From Acidobacteria bacterium Ga0077553 (GTDB lineage: Bacteria; Acidobacteriota; Terriglobia; Bryobacterales; Bryobacteraceae): a stretch of 51,614 bases of DNA. A program made the position numbers and the translations under genes. The notes below the pieces were generated by a model. It searched no databases. It was not told the DNA's origin and saw nothing but the letters and a program-made list of their open reading frames with translations. Numbering within the stretch: the stretch's first letter is position 1; every line of letters starts with the position of its first letter. The stretch lies in contig LNFE01000117.1 in NCBI GenBank assembly GCA_001464575.1, positions 1 through 51,614 on the forward strand, given 5' to 3'. This document shows, piece after piece, positions 1 through 10,200 of this stretch.

Positions 1-516
1 TACCATGCCCCAGACTTTACGACGCTGGCTCGCTCCATTGTTTCGCAACAACTCAGCGGCAAGGCAGCGGATACGATCTTCGGCCGCGTTCTCGAAGCCG
101 CCGCCGCGCGAAACGGCCGCCTGTCCCCGAACCGCATCCTCGCGCTCGGGGTGGACGGCCTCCGCCCTCTGGGTCTCTCTCAACAGAAGGCGAACTACCT
201 GTTAAACCTCGCCGCGCAGAGAATTCCCTATGCGCGCCTGACCAACCTGCCGGACGAAGAGGTCATCGCTACGCTTACCGCCGTTAAGGGAGTGGGCGTC
301 TGGACGGCTCATATGTTTCTGATGTTCGCTCTCGAACGCCCGGACGTTCTACCTACCGGCGACTTAGGCATCCGTAACGCCATCCATCGCGCCTACCAAC
401 TCCCGGCGCCCCCGAGCCCCACCGAAATTGAGTTGATCGCCCAGCCTTGGCGCCCGTATGCCTCGGTGGCGTCTTGGTATCTCTGGCGCTATCTCGACGG
501 ACCGGCGCAACTATGA
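1..516 (+). CDS. DNA-3-methyladenine glycosylase, AlkA-type (HhH-GPD), 5' truncated
   Basis: Base-excision repair glycosylase that removes alkylated bases. The reading frame is open from base 1, so the start lies outside the window; 171 residues are visible. The first visible segment has ARSIVSQQLSGKAAD, the substrate-pocket helix typical of this family. A helix-hairpin-helix follows (LTAVKGVGVWTAHMFL), and then the GD of PTGDLG, whose Asp is the catalytic residue in HhH-GPD glycosylases. The C-terminal WRPYASVASWYLW is also standard for AlkA-type enzymes. The next gene begins 12 bases downstream on the same strand. Membership of the superfamily is clear; substrate range is not readable from the sequence. 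Confidence 0.88.
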   Translation, partial: YHAPDFTTLARSIVSQQLSGKAADTIFGRVLEAAAARNGRLSPNRILALGVDGLRPLGLSQQKANYLLNLAAQRIPYARLTNLPDEEVIATLTAVKGVGVWTAHMFLMFALERPDVLPTGDLGIRNAIHRAYQLPAPPSPTEIELIAQPWRPYASVASWYLWRYLDGPAQL

Positions 517-528
517 TACTGTCCCTAA

Positions 529-1380
529 ATGCTTGAGTACATCGTGCAGTCTGGCAATACCCTTTCCGGGATTGCCCGTAAGTTCGGTATTCCGCTCTCG
601 GCTCTGATCGCCGCCAATCAGATCACCGACCCCAACCAGCTTAAGGTTGGTCAAACACTCCGGATTCCCAGCGCCGACACCGACCAATCGACGCTCCCCC
701 CGGCTCCCGCACCCGTACCGGCCCTTGCGGCCCCCATCGCCATTGACCGGAAAAAGTTTGCGCTGGCTCCGGGCCAGTACTTCGCCGAAACCTTCCCGAA
801 GGACCTGATTGTCCTTCACTTCACGGCCGGTAGCTCCGCCCGCAGCGCGTTCGACTCCTGGCGCGGCACTCCGCTGCAGGTAGCGACCGCCTACCTCGTC
901 GATACCGACGGCAGTATCTACGAGTGCTTCCCGCCCAATTTCTGGGCCTACCACCTTGGCGTGACCGGAGCCGCCTCGGCCAACTGGAAGCATGACAAGC
1001 GATCGATCGGCATCGAGATCGCCAACGTCGGCCCCCTGCGCGTGGACGCCGCCAATTCGCAGCAGCTGAACTGGTGGCCCAACGAGTTCAAAACGAAATT
1101 CTGCACCCTGGCCGAGACGGCGAAGTACGTTGCCGCCCCCTACCGCGGCTTCACCCACTTCGCCAGTTTCCCCACGGTGCAGTCCGATGCGGTCGTCGCC
1201 CTCGTTGAGCACCTTTGCACGTCCTTCGCTATTCCGCGCGTGCTGCCGCCGTCCGCTCAGCAGCCGGCTTTCGACATGGACTTTTTCAAATCCTTCAGCG
1301 GAATCGCCACCCATCAAAACTTCCGGAAGGATAAAACCGACATCGGTCCCGCATTCCCGCTTTCTCAAGTCGCCCCGTAA
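529..1380 (+). CDS. LysM domain N-acetylmuramoyl-L-alanine amidase
   Basis: Predicted peptidoglycan amidase (amidase_2/PGRP fold) of 283 residues. A LysM domain fills residues 3-47 (YIVQSGNTLSGIARKFG to VGQTLRIPS), a Pro/Ala linker spans about 52-72, and the amidase domain runs from about 85 to 275. Visible zinc-site candidates are H97 (LHFTAG), H262 (THQ) and D271 (TDIGP); YHLG at 141-144 and GIEIANVG at 161-168 are family motifs. There is no signal peptide, and a TAA stop directly precedes the ATG in frame, so no longer start exists. Either the protein leaves the cell by another route or it acts as a cytoplasmic or endolysin-like enzyme. No clear Shine-Dalgarno is seen. Domain assignment is firm; location is uncertain. 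Confidence 0.85.
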   Translation: MLEYIVQSGNTLSGIARKFGIPLSALIAANQITDPNQLKVGQTLRIPSADTDQSTLPPAPAPVPALAAPIAIDRKKFALAPGQYFAETFPKDLIVLHFTAGSSARSAFDSWRGTPLQVATAYLVDTDGSIYECFPPNFWAYHLGVTGAASANWKHDKRSIGIEIANVGPLRVDAANSQQLNWWPNEFKTKFCTLAETAKYVAAPYRGFTHFASFPTVQSDAVVALVEHLCTSFAIPRVLPPSAQQPAFDMDFFKSFSGIATHQNFRKDKTDIGPAFPLSQVAP

Positions 1381-1410
1381 CCGCACGGTACTTTGCTTCA
1401 ATAGGGGGGA

Positions 1411-1971
1411 ATGCTCCTCGAAGCGCTAACCCACACCTGGCCGTGGTACATCGCCGGCCCGCTCATCGGCCTCTTTGTACCGCTCCTCCAACTCGTTGGA
1501 GACAAGCAACTTGGCATCTCCGGCAACCTCCGCCACCTCTGCTCCGCTCTTCTGCCGCGTCGTATCGACTTCCTCCGGTACGACTGGCGAGGGGCCGGCG
1601 CCTGGAACCTGATCTTCGCTCTCGGCACGCTGCTGGGCGGCTGGATCGGCGTTCACCTGCTGGGGACCGGGGAGATCGCTATCTCGCCGGACACGCAGGC
1701 GTCCCTGCACGCCTTGGGCGTCCACGACCTTTCCGGCCTGGTTCCCCACGAAATCATCAGTTGGGAAGGCCTGCTTACGGTCCGCGGATTCGTCTCCGTG
1801 GTCGCCGGCGGTTTCCTCGTGGGCTTTGGTACCGCCTACGCGGGCGGTTGCACCTCCGGCCACGCTATCTCCGGCCTCTCCAACTTCCAACTCCGCTCGC
1901 TGTTCGCCGTCTTGGGCTTTTTCGCTGGTGGCCTCCTCGCGACTCACCTGCTGCTTCCCCTTCTCTTCTAA
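1411..1971 (+). CDS. YeeE/YedE family membrane protein, first half
   Basis: Integral membrane protein of the YeeE/YedE (sulfur transport domain) family, 186 residues, with hydrophobic helices near the N terminus (WYIAGPLIGLFVPLLQ) and at the C terminus. The conserved cysteine motif YAGGCTSGHAISG lies near residue 145 and is the family signature associated with thiosulfate or sulfur-compound uptake. A strong purine-rich Shine-Dalgarno (AGGGGGG) sits directly before the ATG. The stop is 5 bases before the next gene, which encodes the complementary half; such two-gene versions of YeeE/YedE are common. The transported compound is inferred from the family, not shown. Confidence 0.88.
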   Translation: MLLEALTHTWPWYIAGPLIGLFVPLLQLVGDKQLGISGNLRHLCSALLPRRIDFLRYDWRGAGAWNLIFALGTLLGGWIGVHLLGTGEIAISPDTQASLHALGVHDLSGLVPHEIISWEGLLTVRGFVSVVAGGFLVGFGTAYAGGCTSGHAISGLSNFQLRSLFAVLGFFAGGLLATHLLLPLLF

Positions 1972-1976
1972 ACTCC

Positions 1977-2405
1977 ATGACCAGTCGTTTCCCCCTGTTC
2001 GGCTATCTGCTTCTCGGTGCCGCCTTTGGCATCATCCTGACCAAGGCCGAAGTCATCTCGTGGTTCCGCATCCAGGAGATGTTCCGCTTTCAGGCCTTCC
2101 ACATGTTCGGCATCATCGGGTCAGCCATCGCCGTTGCCGCCATCGCCCGTCTGCTGCTGAAGCGGCCACCCGCACCCACGCTCTGCGGCGAGCCGGCACC
2201 GCTCGCGGACGAAGAAACCGGCCGAGGCTACCGCTTCTGGCTCGGCGGCGGCATTTTCGGCATTGGTTGGGCCCTGACGGGCGCGTGTCCCGGCCCGCTA
2301 TTCATCCTCATCGGCGGAGGGGTCTCGGTGATGATCGTCGCCGTCCTCAGCGCCCTGGCCGGCACCTGGACCTACGGCTACTTGCGCTCTCGCCTCCCGC
2401 ATTAG
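1977..2405 (+). CDS. YeeE/YedE family membrane protein, second half
   Basis: A 142-residue hydrophobic protein paired with the gene just upstream. It carries the second cysteine signature, GWALTGACPGP, followed by a glycine-rich helix (LFILIGGGVSVMIVAV). The two polypeptides probably assemble into one transporter with a Cys motif in each half. The ATG at 1977 gives a compact protein starting with MTSRFPLFGYLLLG; the open frame extends further upstream but that part is antisense-like noise inside the first half. The stop overlaps the convergent minus-strand gene by four bases (TTAG shared). Confidence 0.87.
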   Translation: MTSRFPLFGYLLLGAAFGIILTKAEVISWFRIQEMFRFQAFHMFGIIGSAIAVAAIARLLLKRPPAPTLCGEPAPLADEETGRGYRFWLGGGIFGIGWALTGACPGPLFILIGGGVSVMIVAVLSALAGTWTYGYLRSRLPH

Positions 2406-2773
2406 CCGGCAAACTGCAGCCAGTATTGGCCCGTCCCTTTGACCATCATGTATGTGGTCAGCCGCAGAAATTCGGCCTCGGTATCCGGAGAAAAGACATT
2501 GTCCGAGGTCACCCCGCCATACAGGCGTACCTGCCCAGAGCGAAACAGAGCCAAGTACTCCTCCGGCGTTCCGAGCAATCGGTCGGCAAACTCAAGCGGC
2601 GCCACCGCCAAACGCGGCTTCCCCCGGCGCGCCCGTTTGATCACCTCCTGCCGCGGCAGAAATGCCACCCAGCGGCCAGACCAATACAAAAACACATTCG
2701 CATCGCACGCGACGGCTTGCCCGGATGCCTCCGCCGCGCGAAGCATCTCCTCCAGCTCATCGTCGATTGCCAT
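2402..2773 (-). CDS. Hypothetical protein, 123 aa
   Basis: I do not recognise this protein. It is a soluble mixed alpha/beta chain with an acidic N-terminal helix (MAIDDELEEMLRAAEASG), a central segment rich in Trp and Arg (SGRWVAFLPRQEV), and a C-terminal tail ending WLQFAG. There is no signal peptide or membrane helix. Reality as a gene is supported by its fit between the YeeE/YedE pair (4-base 3' overlap) and the divergent SDR gene (50 bases from its probable start). No Cys or His cluster suggests a metal site. No function is assigned. Confidence 0.62.
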   Translation of the reverse strand: MAIDDELEEMLRAAEASGQAVACDANVFLYWSGRWVAFLPRQEVIKRARRGKPRLAVAPLEFADRLLGTPEEYLALFRSGQVRLYGGVTSDNVFSPDTEAEFLRLTTYMMVKGTGQYWLQFAG

Positions 2774-2823
2774 CCCGATATCATCCCACCGGCGGTCTCC
2801 TAAGAGATACTGATAGAAAGACT

Positions 2824-4230
2824 TTGCATTCCGAATCTGCCGATCCTTCGCTCCTCTCAGATCTCCGCTCTGCCATCGAGCTCCTCGAACGATTAGACGC
2901 CGATCGCGCCCTGCTCGAACGGCTTCCGGCTCCCGAACGGGAGCGGCTCCATCGCGTCGTCGCCCAGATCTTCAACCCCGATCCCGTGGCGCGCCGGGCC
3001 CGATTGAAGGCCCTCGAACGCGAACGCAGCGCCGCCGACATCGAACGCACCACCGCCGTTCTCGACGAAACCGGGATCCGCGCCCTGCGCCGGAAGCCCG
3101 TCTTCACCACTCCCAACTACTTCCCTCCCCCCGACGCCGAACAGGACGCCCGCCAGGCGCCCGAACCGCTCCACTGCTACGTCTGCAAGCAAAAATACAC
3201 CCAGGTGCATCACTTTTATGACCAGATGTGCCCCACCTGCGCCGAACTCAACTTCTACAAGCGGACCGAGCTCGCCGATCTCTCCGGCCGCGTCGCCCTG
3301 CTCACCGGCGGCCGCGTAAAGATTGGCTACCAGACCGGACTCAAGCTCCTCCGCTCCGGCGCCCACCTGATCGTCACGACCCGCTTCCCCCGCGACTCCG
3401 CCAAGCGTGAAATTTTTGGCCTCGACCTCCGGCATACCCCCAGCGTTGAGGCCTTCTGCCAGGAACTGGTCAACACGCACTCGCGCCTGGACTTCATCAT
3501 CAATAACGCCTGCCAGACCGTTCGCCGTCCCCCGGAGTTCTACTCCCACATGATGGAGGGCGAGCGCGCCGCGCTGATCGGCATGCCGAACGAGGTGAAA
3601 CAACTCCTTCCGGCGGGCCCCGTAGCCGCACCCTCGGCCGAACTCTCTCAACTCCCGCTGCTCCCGGAAGAGCTCCTGAGCCAGAAGCACCTGTTCCCAG
3701 AGGGGAAACTCGACCAGGACCTGCAGCAAGTCGACCTCCGCGGCCGCAACTCCTGGCGGCTGCTGCTGGCCGAAGTCTCCACCGTCGAACTGCTCGAGGT
3801 GCAGCTTGTTAATGCAGTCGCTCCGTTTGTCCTGAACGCCCGCTTAAAGCAGCTCATGCTGCGCACTCCCGAACGCGACAAGCACATCGTGAACGTCTCC
3901 GCCGTCGAAGGCCAGTTCTACCGCAAGTGGAAGACGACCCGCCATCCCCACACCAATATGGCCAAGGCGGCGTTGAACATGATGACCCGCACGGCCGCCG
4001 CCGACTATCAGCAGGACGGTATCCATATGAACAGCATCGATACCGGGTGGGTCACCGACGAAGACCCCATCGAGATCGCGGCTCGCAAAACGGCGGAACA
4101 ACGCTTTCATCCGCCTCTCGATATCGTCGACGGAGCGGCCCGCATTGTCGATCCCATCATCTCCGGATTCAATACCGGAGTGCACGCCTGGGGACAGTTT
4201 TACAAGGACTACCAGCCGGCCGATTGGTAG
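2824..4230 (+). CDS. SDR-family oxidoreductase with N-terminal zinc ribbon and no catalytic Tyr
   Basis: About 468 residues, much longer than a classical 250-residue SDR. The first 115 residues are helical and charged. A CxxC...CxxC pair follows (CYVCKQKY, then CPTCAEL), which looks like a zinc ribbon. The Rossmann domain begins at RVALLTGGRVKIG, where the usual TGxxxGIG is altered, and is followed by the NNA motif (DFIINNAC). The catalytic region has a Ser (NVSAVEGQF), but the usual YxxxK is HTNMAK: the Lys is present and the Tyr position is Thr. The open frame runs up to 2662, but that part is antisense to the divergent gene, so I place the start at the TTG at 2824; the start is uncertain. 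The 3' end overlaps the next gene by 22 bases. Confidence 0.8.
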   Translation: MHSESADPSLLSDLRSAIELLERLDADRALLERLPAPERERLHRVVAQIFNPDPVARRARLKALERERSAADIERTTAVLDETGIRALRRKPVFTTPNYFPPPDAEQDARQAPEPLHCYVCKQKYTQVHHFYDQMCPTCAELNFYKRTELADLSGRVALLTGGRVKIGYQTGLKLLRSGAHLIVTTRFPRDSAKREIFGLDLRHTPSVEAFCQELVNTHSRLDFIINNACQTVRRPPEFYSHMMEGERAALIGMPNEVKQLLPAGPVAAPSAELSQLPLLPEELLSQKHLFPEGKLDQDLQQVDLRGRNSWRLLLAEVSTVELLEVQLVNAVAPFVLNARLKQLMLRTPERDKHIVNVSAVEGQFYRKWKTTRHPHTNMAKAALNMMTRTAAADYQQDGIHMNSIDTGWVTDEDPIEIAARKTAEQRFHPPLDIVDGAARIVDPIISGFNTGVHAWGQFYKDYQPADW

Positions 4231-7200
4231 CCGCTGAACGTCCCTCCAGCGTAAGCCCCGCTCCAGCTCAGCACCGCCCCGGTCGCGCTGGCCGGCAGGC
4301 GCACGAGATACAGCCGCATTTCGCCTTTTCGCAGATGGCCTAGCGTCTGGTTTGGATTCACCAGCGTCCCCCCCAGCGCCAAGCTCTGCAGCACCGTGTT
4401 CTCGGCGGCGCCAACCCCGAAGTTCAGAATCACCAATTCTGCCAAAAGCTCTCCGGTTACGCTGTCGCGCCGGAAGCGCGAAACATGGCCGAGCAGAATG
4501 GGGGGAAGGCTTCCAATTTCGATCGCCGGCGGCGCGATCACTTGGCTGAACGCCGCTTGGACGCTTGCTGGCCCGGTCAACTGGAGCGTCTGCGGATTCG
4601 CGCTGCCCGTAAGCGCGCCGGTAAATCCCTGAAAGGTAAAGCCAAGGTTGGGCGACGCCGCCACCGGCACCGCGCCCGCGGCATAGTAGCCCGTCGCCGG
4701 GGTGATGCTTCCGCCTGGCCCGGCCACCGTCGTCAGTAAGTAACTGGTCGAGTAAATTGCGATGTAAGTCGTCGGGCCGGAGCCCACCGTGATTGTTTGT
4801 GTCTGCGCCCCGCCGTGCGTCCAACTGGCGAACTGTTGCCGCATGCCATTGGCCGGCGTTGGATTCCGGGCCGTTATCGGATACGTCCCCGGCACGAGGC
4901 TCAGCGAGGTTCCGCCCACAATCGAAAGCCCGTTCACTTCCAACGGCAACCCCGGCGGCTGCGTCTGGAACGTAATCGTCTGGGCAGGCGCTGAAACCGT
5001 AAAAGATTGGGTGACGGCGGGCGCCGCCAAGAAGTTGCCGTCGCCGGGCTGGGTTGCTTGTATCGTGCACTGCCCGGGGTTCCCAAGGACCACCCGATTC
5101 CCGGCCACTCCGCAGGTGCCGGGCGTGAGCGAGGCGAACGATACGGGCAGGCCCGAAGTGGCCGTTGCTACTAACGTCCAGGGCGGCGACAGCGGGGCGA
5201 AGGAGATGGTCTGCGCGAGTTGGCCAATCGAAAAGCTTTGGCTCGCCACCGCCGGACCGTAGTTCGAGTTCCCAGCCTGTCGCGCCTCCACGGTGCACAG
5301 TCCGGCCCGGGCGAGTTGCAGAAGCACGCCGGAAACCCCGCAAACGGCCGGCGTCAGCGAGACGAACGTCACCGGCAACCCGGAGCTGGCCGTCGCCGAC
5401 AGGCCCAGCGGACCCGCGTTCAGCAAAACGTTCGGTAAAGGCGCGAAAGAGATCTCCTGCGTCGATTGCAGGATCAGGAAACTCAACTCCGCCGTCGCCG
5501 GCCGGTAGGAAGCGTTCCCCACTTGCGAGGCCACGATGCGGCAGGCTCCCGCCGCCAGGAAGAACACGGTCGTCCCGCTTACCCGGCAAACCGTGGTGGT
5601 GCTCGCCTCATAAGTCACCGCTAGCCCCGAACTCGCCGTTGCGTTCGCCGTGGTCGAACCCAAGTTAAACGAGGTACTCGGAATCGGCGCGAACAGAATC
5701 GTTTGCTCGGCTGGTGAAATCAACGCCGTCTGCAGGACGGAATCCGCCGCCAGGTAGTTGCTGTCGCCGCCCTGCTGGGCTTGCACCGTGCAGGTTCCGC
5801 CGGCCAAGGCCCGCAGCATCCCATCCGCCACCGAGCACGTGGTCGTCGTGATACTGACGAATCTCACCGCTAAACCGGAGGTCGCCGTAGCCGTCAAAGG
5901 GAGGGGGCTCCCGCCGAACTGGATCGACGGCAAGGGCGCAAACGCAATCGATTGCGACGCCTGCGCCACGGTAAACGATCGAACGACCGGGGCCGCCTGG
6001 GCGAAGGTGGCGTCGCCACTCTGGCTTGCCTGCACCACGCACAGTCCGGCGCCCAGGATGCTGAGAGTCGAGCCCGCCACCGCGCAGACCGTCGGCGTGG
6101 AACTGGCGAAGCTTACGGCTAAACCGGAACTGGCCGTTGCGTTCAGAGCGACCGGCCCCGTCCCGAAGGTCCTGTTCTCGATCGCAGGAAACGAGATGGT
6201 CTGGACGCCCGGACTGATGTCGAACACCCGGACCACCGTCGCGGCCGGCAGGTAGTTCGCGTCTCCCGCCTGGTTAGCCTCCAAGCGGCACTGGCCCACG
6301 GCGGCGAGCAGCAGCGCCGTGCCATTCAGTGAGCAGACGGCCGGCGTCTGGGTAGAGAGCGTCACCGGCAACCCGGACGTCGAGGACGCGGCCAGGTTCA
6401 GCGTGCCGGCCATCAACGCCTGGTTCGGCAGCGCCCCGAAGGTGATTGACTGGGACGCCCGGGTAATCTCAAACGCCTGCGACACGTTGGCCGCCGCCGC
6501 ATAGTTCGCACTACCCGGCTGCGACGCGCGCACTTGGCAGCTCCCGGCGCGTAGAAACGTCACGTTGGCCCCGGCGACGGAACAGACGAGCGGCGTCTCG
6601 GTCGCGAATTCTACCGTCAGCCCGGATGTCGCCGACGCCAAAATACGAATCGAACCCACGCTGAGCGAATGCGATCCCACCGCGGGGAACGAAATCGTCT
6701 GCGCCGCGGGAGCAATTGAAAAGGTGCGCACCACCTCGGCCGCCGGAGAGTACGCGGCATTTCCCGGCTGGTTCGCCGAAACGGCACACTGCCCGGCTCC
6801 CAGTACCTGCACCGCACTGCCGCTGATCGCGCAGACGCCCGCCGGAGCCGCCGTCAGCACCACGGGTAGCCCGGAAGTGGCGCTGGCGCTAACGGTCACC
6901 GATCCTGCGCCAAATATCTGGTTCGAGAGGGCGCCGACGGTAATCGTCTGCGTCGCCAGCGTAATCGCAAACCCCTGCGTGATCGGCGGCGCGGGAGCGA
7001 ACGTCGCGTTCCCATTCTGGCTGGCTCGAAGGGTGCACGTTCCCACCGCCAACAGCGTGACCGTCGACGCCGAGACGCTGCACTGGGCTGGACTCAGGGA
7101 CTGAAAGCTCACGGGCAACCCTGAGGTGGCCACTGCCGTCAACGCCAACGTTGGAGTTACGAGCGTTTGCCCGCCAATCGCGGTGAAATTGATCGTCTGC

Positions 7201-10200
7201 CCACTCTGCAAAATGGAAAAGGTCCGGATGATGTCGGGCGCGGCCGTAAAGCCCGCGCCTCCGGCTTGCGTGGCCCGGATACTGCATTGACCGGTGACCA
7301 GCGGCGTCACCGTTGCCCCACTCAAACTGCAGACCTGCGGGGTATTCGACTGGAAGACCACCGGCAAGCCGGAGGTTGCCGTCGCTGCCACCGGGAAGGC
7401 GCCCGCATCGAGCGCACGGTCCGGCAACGGATCGAACAGAATGGTCTGGTTAGCCTGGCTGATCGAGAACTCCCGCGCCACTGGCGTCGCGGGCGCGAAG
7501 TTGGCGTTGCCGGATTGAGTAGCGGTCACGGTACAAGTGCCGGCCGACTGGAGCGTTACGACGGTTCCGCTCGCCACACAAACCCCCGCGGGCGCGGCGG
7601 AGAAGCTGACGGGCAAGCCCGAGCTTGCCGTCGCCGCCACCGTCACTGAACCCGTACTCAACGACTGTCCGCTCAAGGGCGCGAATTGAATCGTCTGTCC
7701 GCCAGGGGTGTTTGTCAGCGTGAAGCTCGCCGTGCTGGTGACCCCGGCCACCGTGGCGGTCACCACGTACGGTCCGCCGGCCTGACCATTGGCCCGGAAG
7801 GCCTCCGCGATGGCGATGCCGTTCGCGCCGGTCATCGCTGTCGTTGTGGCCGCGCCGCTCGAGAATGTTCCGCTGGGCCCCGAGGAAGGGGCCGTGAACA
7901 ACACCGTGATGCCGCTCACCCCGGCCCCGTTGGTATCCCGCACCATCACAGCCAAGGGAGTCGAAAAGAGCGCCTGGACGCCGGCTGCCTGGCCGTTCCC
8001 CCCGTTGACCACGACATTAGCCGGCGCCGGCCGCACCGGCGCCGGCGCAGCGGCCGTCCCGTTCAGCGCCACAGATCCCCCGTTCACCGTCGCCTGGTTG
8101 GTAACCAGCGGCGGCGCGTTCAGCGGAACGTTCAACGAGACTTGAATCGGCGGGAACGCAGCCCCCGGCGCCAGCGCCTCCTGCCGGGTGCAACTCACCC
8201 CGCCGGCGCCGCAGTTCCACCCGGCGCCGGACAGCGACGTAATCGTGAAGTTAGCGGGCGGCAGTTCTGTAACAGTAACCAGGCCCGCGGTTGCCGTTCC
8301 TCCGGAGTTACTCACAGTGATGGTGAAGGATGCCGCCTGGCCCTGCGTCAGGGGCCCGTTCGCCGTCTTGGTGATCGCCCAGCGGGCCTCGACGCTGCGC
8401 ACATCGAAAGCGGTTTCGGCGTAGGCGCCGCACGATGGCGAGGTGGTAAAGTTATACACGCCGACCGGCAAGCCGCCCACCGCGGACAGGTCGACGCTAT
8501 TCAAAGTAACTCGCAACTGCGACGAGTTTAAGTAAGTCGTCGTTCGCACCGAGTTGTCCACCACCACTCGGCTGCCGGGGGTAAACCCGCTGCCGTTGAC
8601 TGTTACCACTTGACTTGTCCCGCCCCGCACGGCCGAACTGGGCGACAGTCCGAAGACGGCCAACGGGACGTTCGTCGTGTTAAATGCGCCATTCACGACG
8701 AACTGATCCCGAATCAACAAGGTGGCCGGATTCCCCGTCCCGCTCAAGTCGCCGGACCATCCCGTGAAGAACCATCCGTTCGCGGCGGCCACGGCAAAAG
8801 GAACCGTCAACCCGTCCGCGTAGAATCCATCGGCCACCGGCGGCGTCCCGGGCACGGCGGCGCAGGCCGGCGCCAGTTGCGAATAGCCACGATATTGGGG
8901 CGTAAACTCGGCCACCCAGTTCGCCGCCGTCGCGGGCAAACTGGCAATCTGCGGACTGCCCGTCGTCCAGCCATTGAAGACATACCGTACATTCGGTGTC
9001 TCGGGCGACTGCGGCGAAGTGGCAGCCAGGGAGTGGCTGCTCCCGGGCGTCCAGCCGTCCTGCGCGCTGAAGTTTTGCGGCGCCAGATGGGTGGAGCCGT
9101 CCACTTGCACGGACACCGCCGGATTCGCCGGACTGGCCGGGGGAGCAGGGTTGGTAAACGCCGCGCGGACCTGATACACCGCCGGATCGGTGGTGAACTC
9201 CGCCTGAACGGTCCACGGATGGGACCAAACGAGAATCTCTTTTGGGTTCTGTCCCTGCGGGAAGGGCTCCGTCCCGGCCCACCGCCGAAACCGGCTACCG
9301 GCGCCGGCCACGGGCGTGGCCGTAATGGTGGTGTTGTGGGGAGCAAAGGTCTGACCCTCGATGATGGTCAAAGGCGGAGAAAACTGCAGGCTGCCGGCGC
9401 CATTGACCGTCGCGTTGACCCGGTTGTACCGGATGAAGCTTGCCTGATACACGGTAACCGCGGGCCGGTTCGACGGCGACGTCCAGGAGCCAGTTCCCGG
9501 GGTGACTGTAATCAAATGCGTTTGCGGTAACCCATCGTTCCAACTGGTGAACAGGTAGCGCGGGCCTTGGCTGCTACCCAGCGATTGAAACTCGCCGGGG
9601 ACGCTGACCGTATGCTGGCTGCCCAAGGCCCACGAGAAGGACTGGGGCGCCGTGCCCAGAACGCCGTCCACCACAATCGGCAGCCCGGCGGGATGCGTCG
9701 TGATCGTCACCAGTTCCGGCGCGAAGCCGTACAGGCGCTGGATTTGGTCCACGTCGCCGGGCGAAAAATCTATTGCCTCCCCGAAGGGGATCCCCGGCGT
9801 GGTCGCGCTCAGCACCGGCCGCCGGTTCTTTGAGGAATTGAGCGGATGATAGTGCATCAGCGAGGCGTAGTCGTAGAGGCCCACCGGCCCCGCATTACTC
9901 GACTGCGGCGCGAAATTGGCGGCCAGATTGGGCTTATCCGCATTCGCGGCATTGACGTTCAACCACGTCGCCGCGTCGCGCCGCTGATGCTCATGATAGA
10001 GGCCGAGCACATGGCCCATCTCGTGCAGCAGACCCGCGGTTGTACAAGCGATCGAGCCCAGGATCTTCTGCTGCCCGCCCGTCCGCCCCACGTTCGCCCG
10101 GCACACCCGGCTTTGATCCGCGGGGTCGAGGGCGAAATCAACGTAAGCGGCCTCTGCCGCCCGCGGCACCCATTGGATCTGCCCGGAAAATCGCTGGTTG

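Noticed and set aside
511..1401. Long minus-strand open frame of 296 codons opposite the LysM-amidase
   Set aside because: It is antisense to a gene with clear domains and has low-complexity composition with no family motifs; typical of high-GC DNA.
2662..2823. N-terminal extension of the SDR to 2662
   Set aside because: Overlaps the divergent 123-residue gene and has low-complexity Arg/Pro content; family-like sequence begins after the TTG at 2824.
3844..5589. 581-codon minus-strand frame crossing the SDR and astacin genes
   Set aside because: Out of frame with both genes, Arg/Gly-rich, no motifs; a shadow of the repeat region.
4983..7697. CRISPR array
   Set aside because: The periodicity is 246 bases within one coding frame and units are diverged protein repeats, not short identical repeats with spacers.
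7686..9530. Two plus-strand frames opposite the astacin gene (281 and 306 codons)
   Set aside because: Antisense to domains that are clearly coding on the minus strand; no motifs or start signals.
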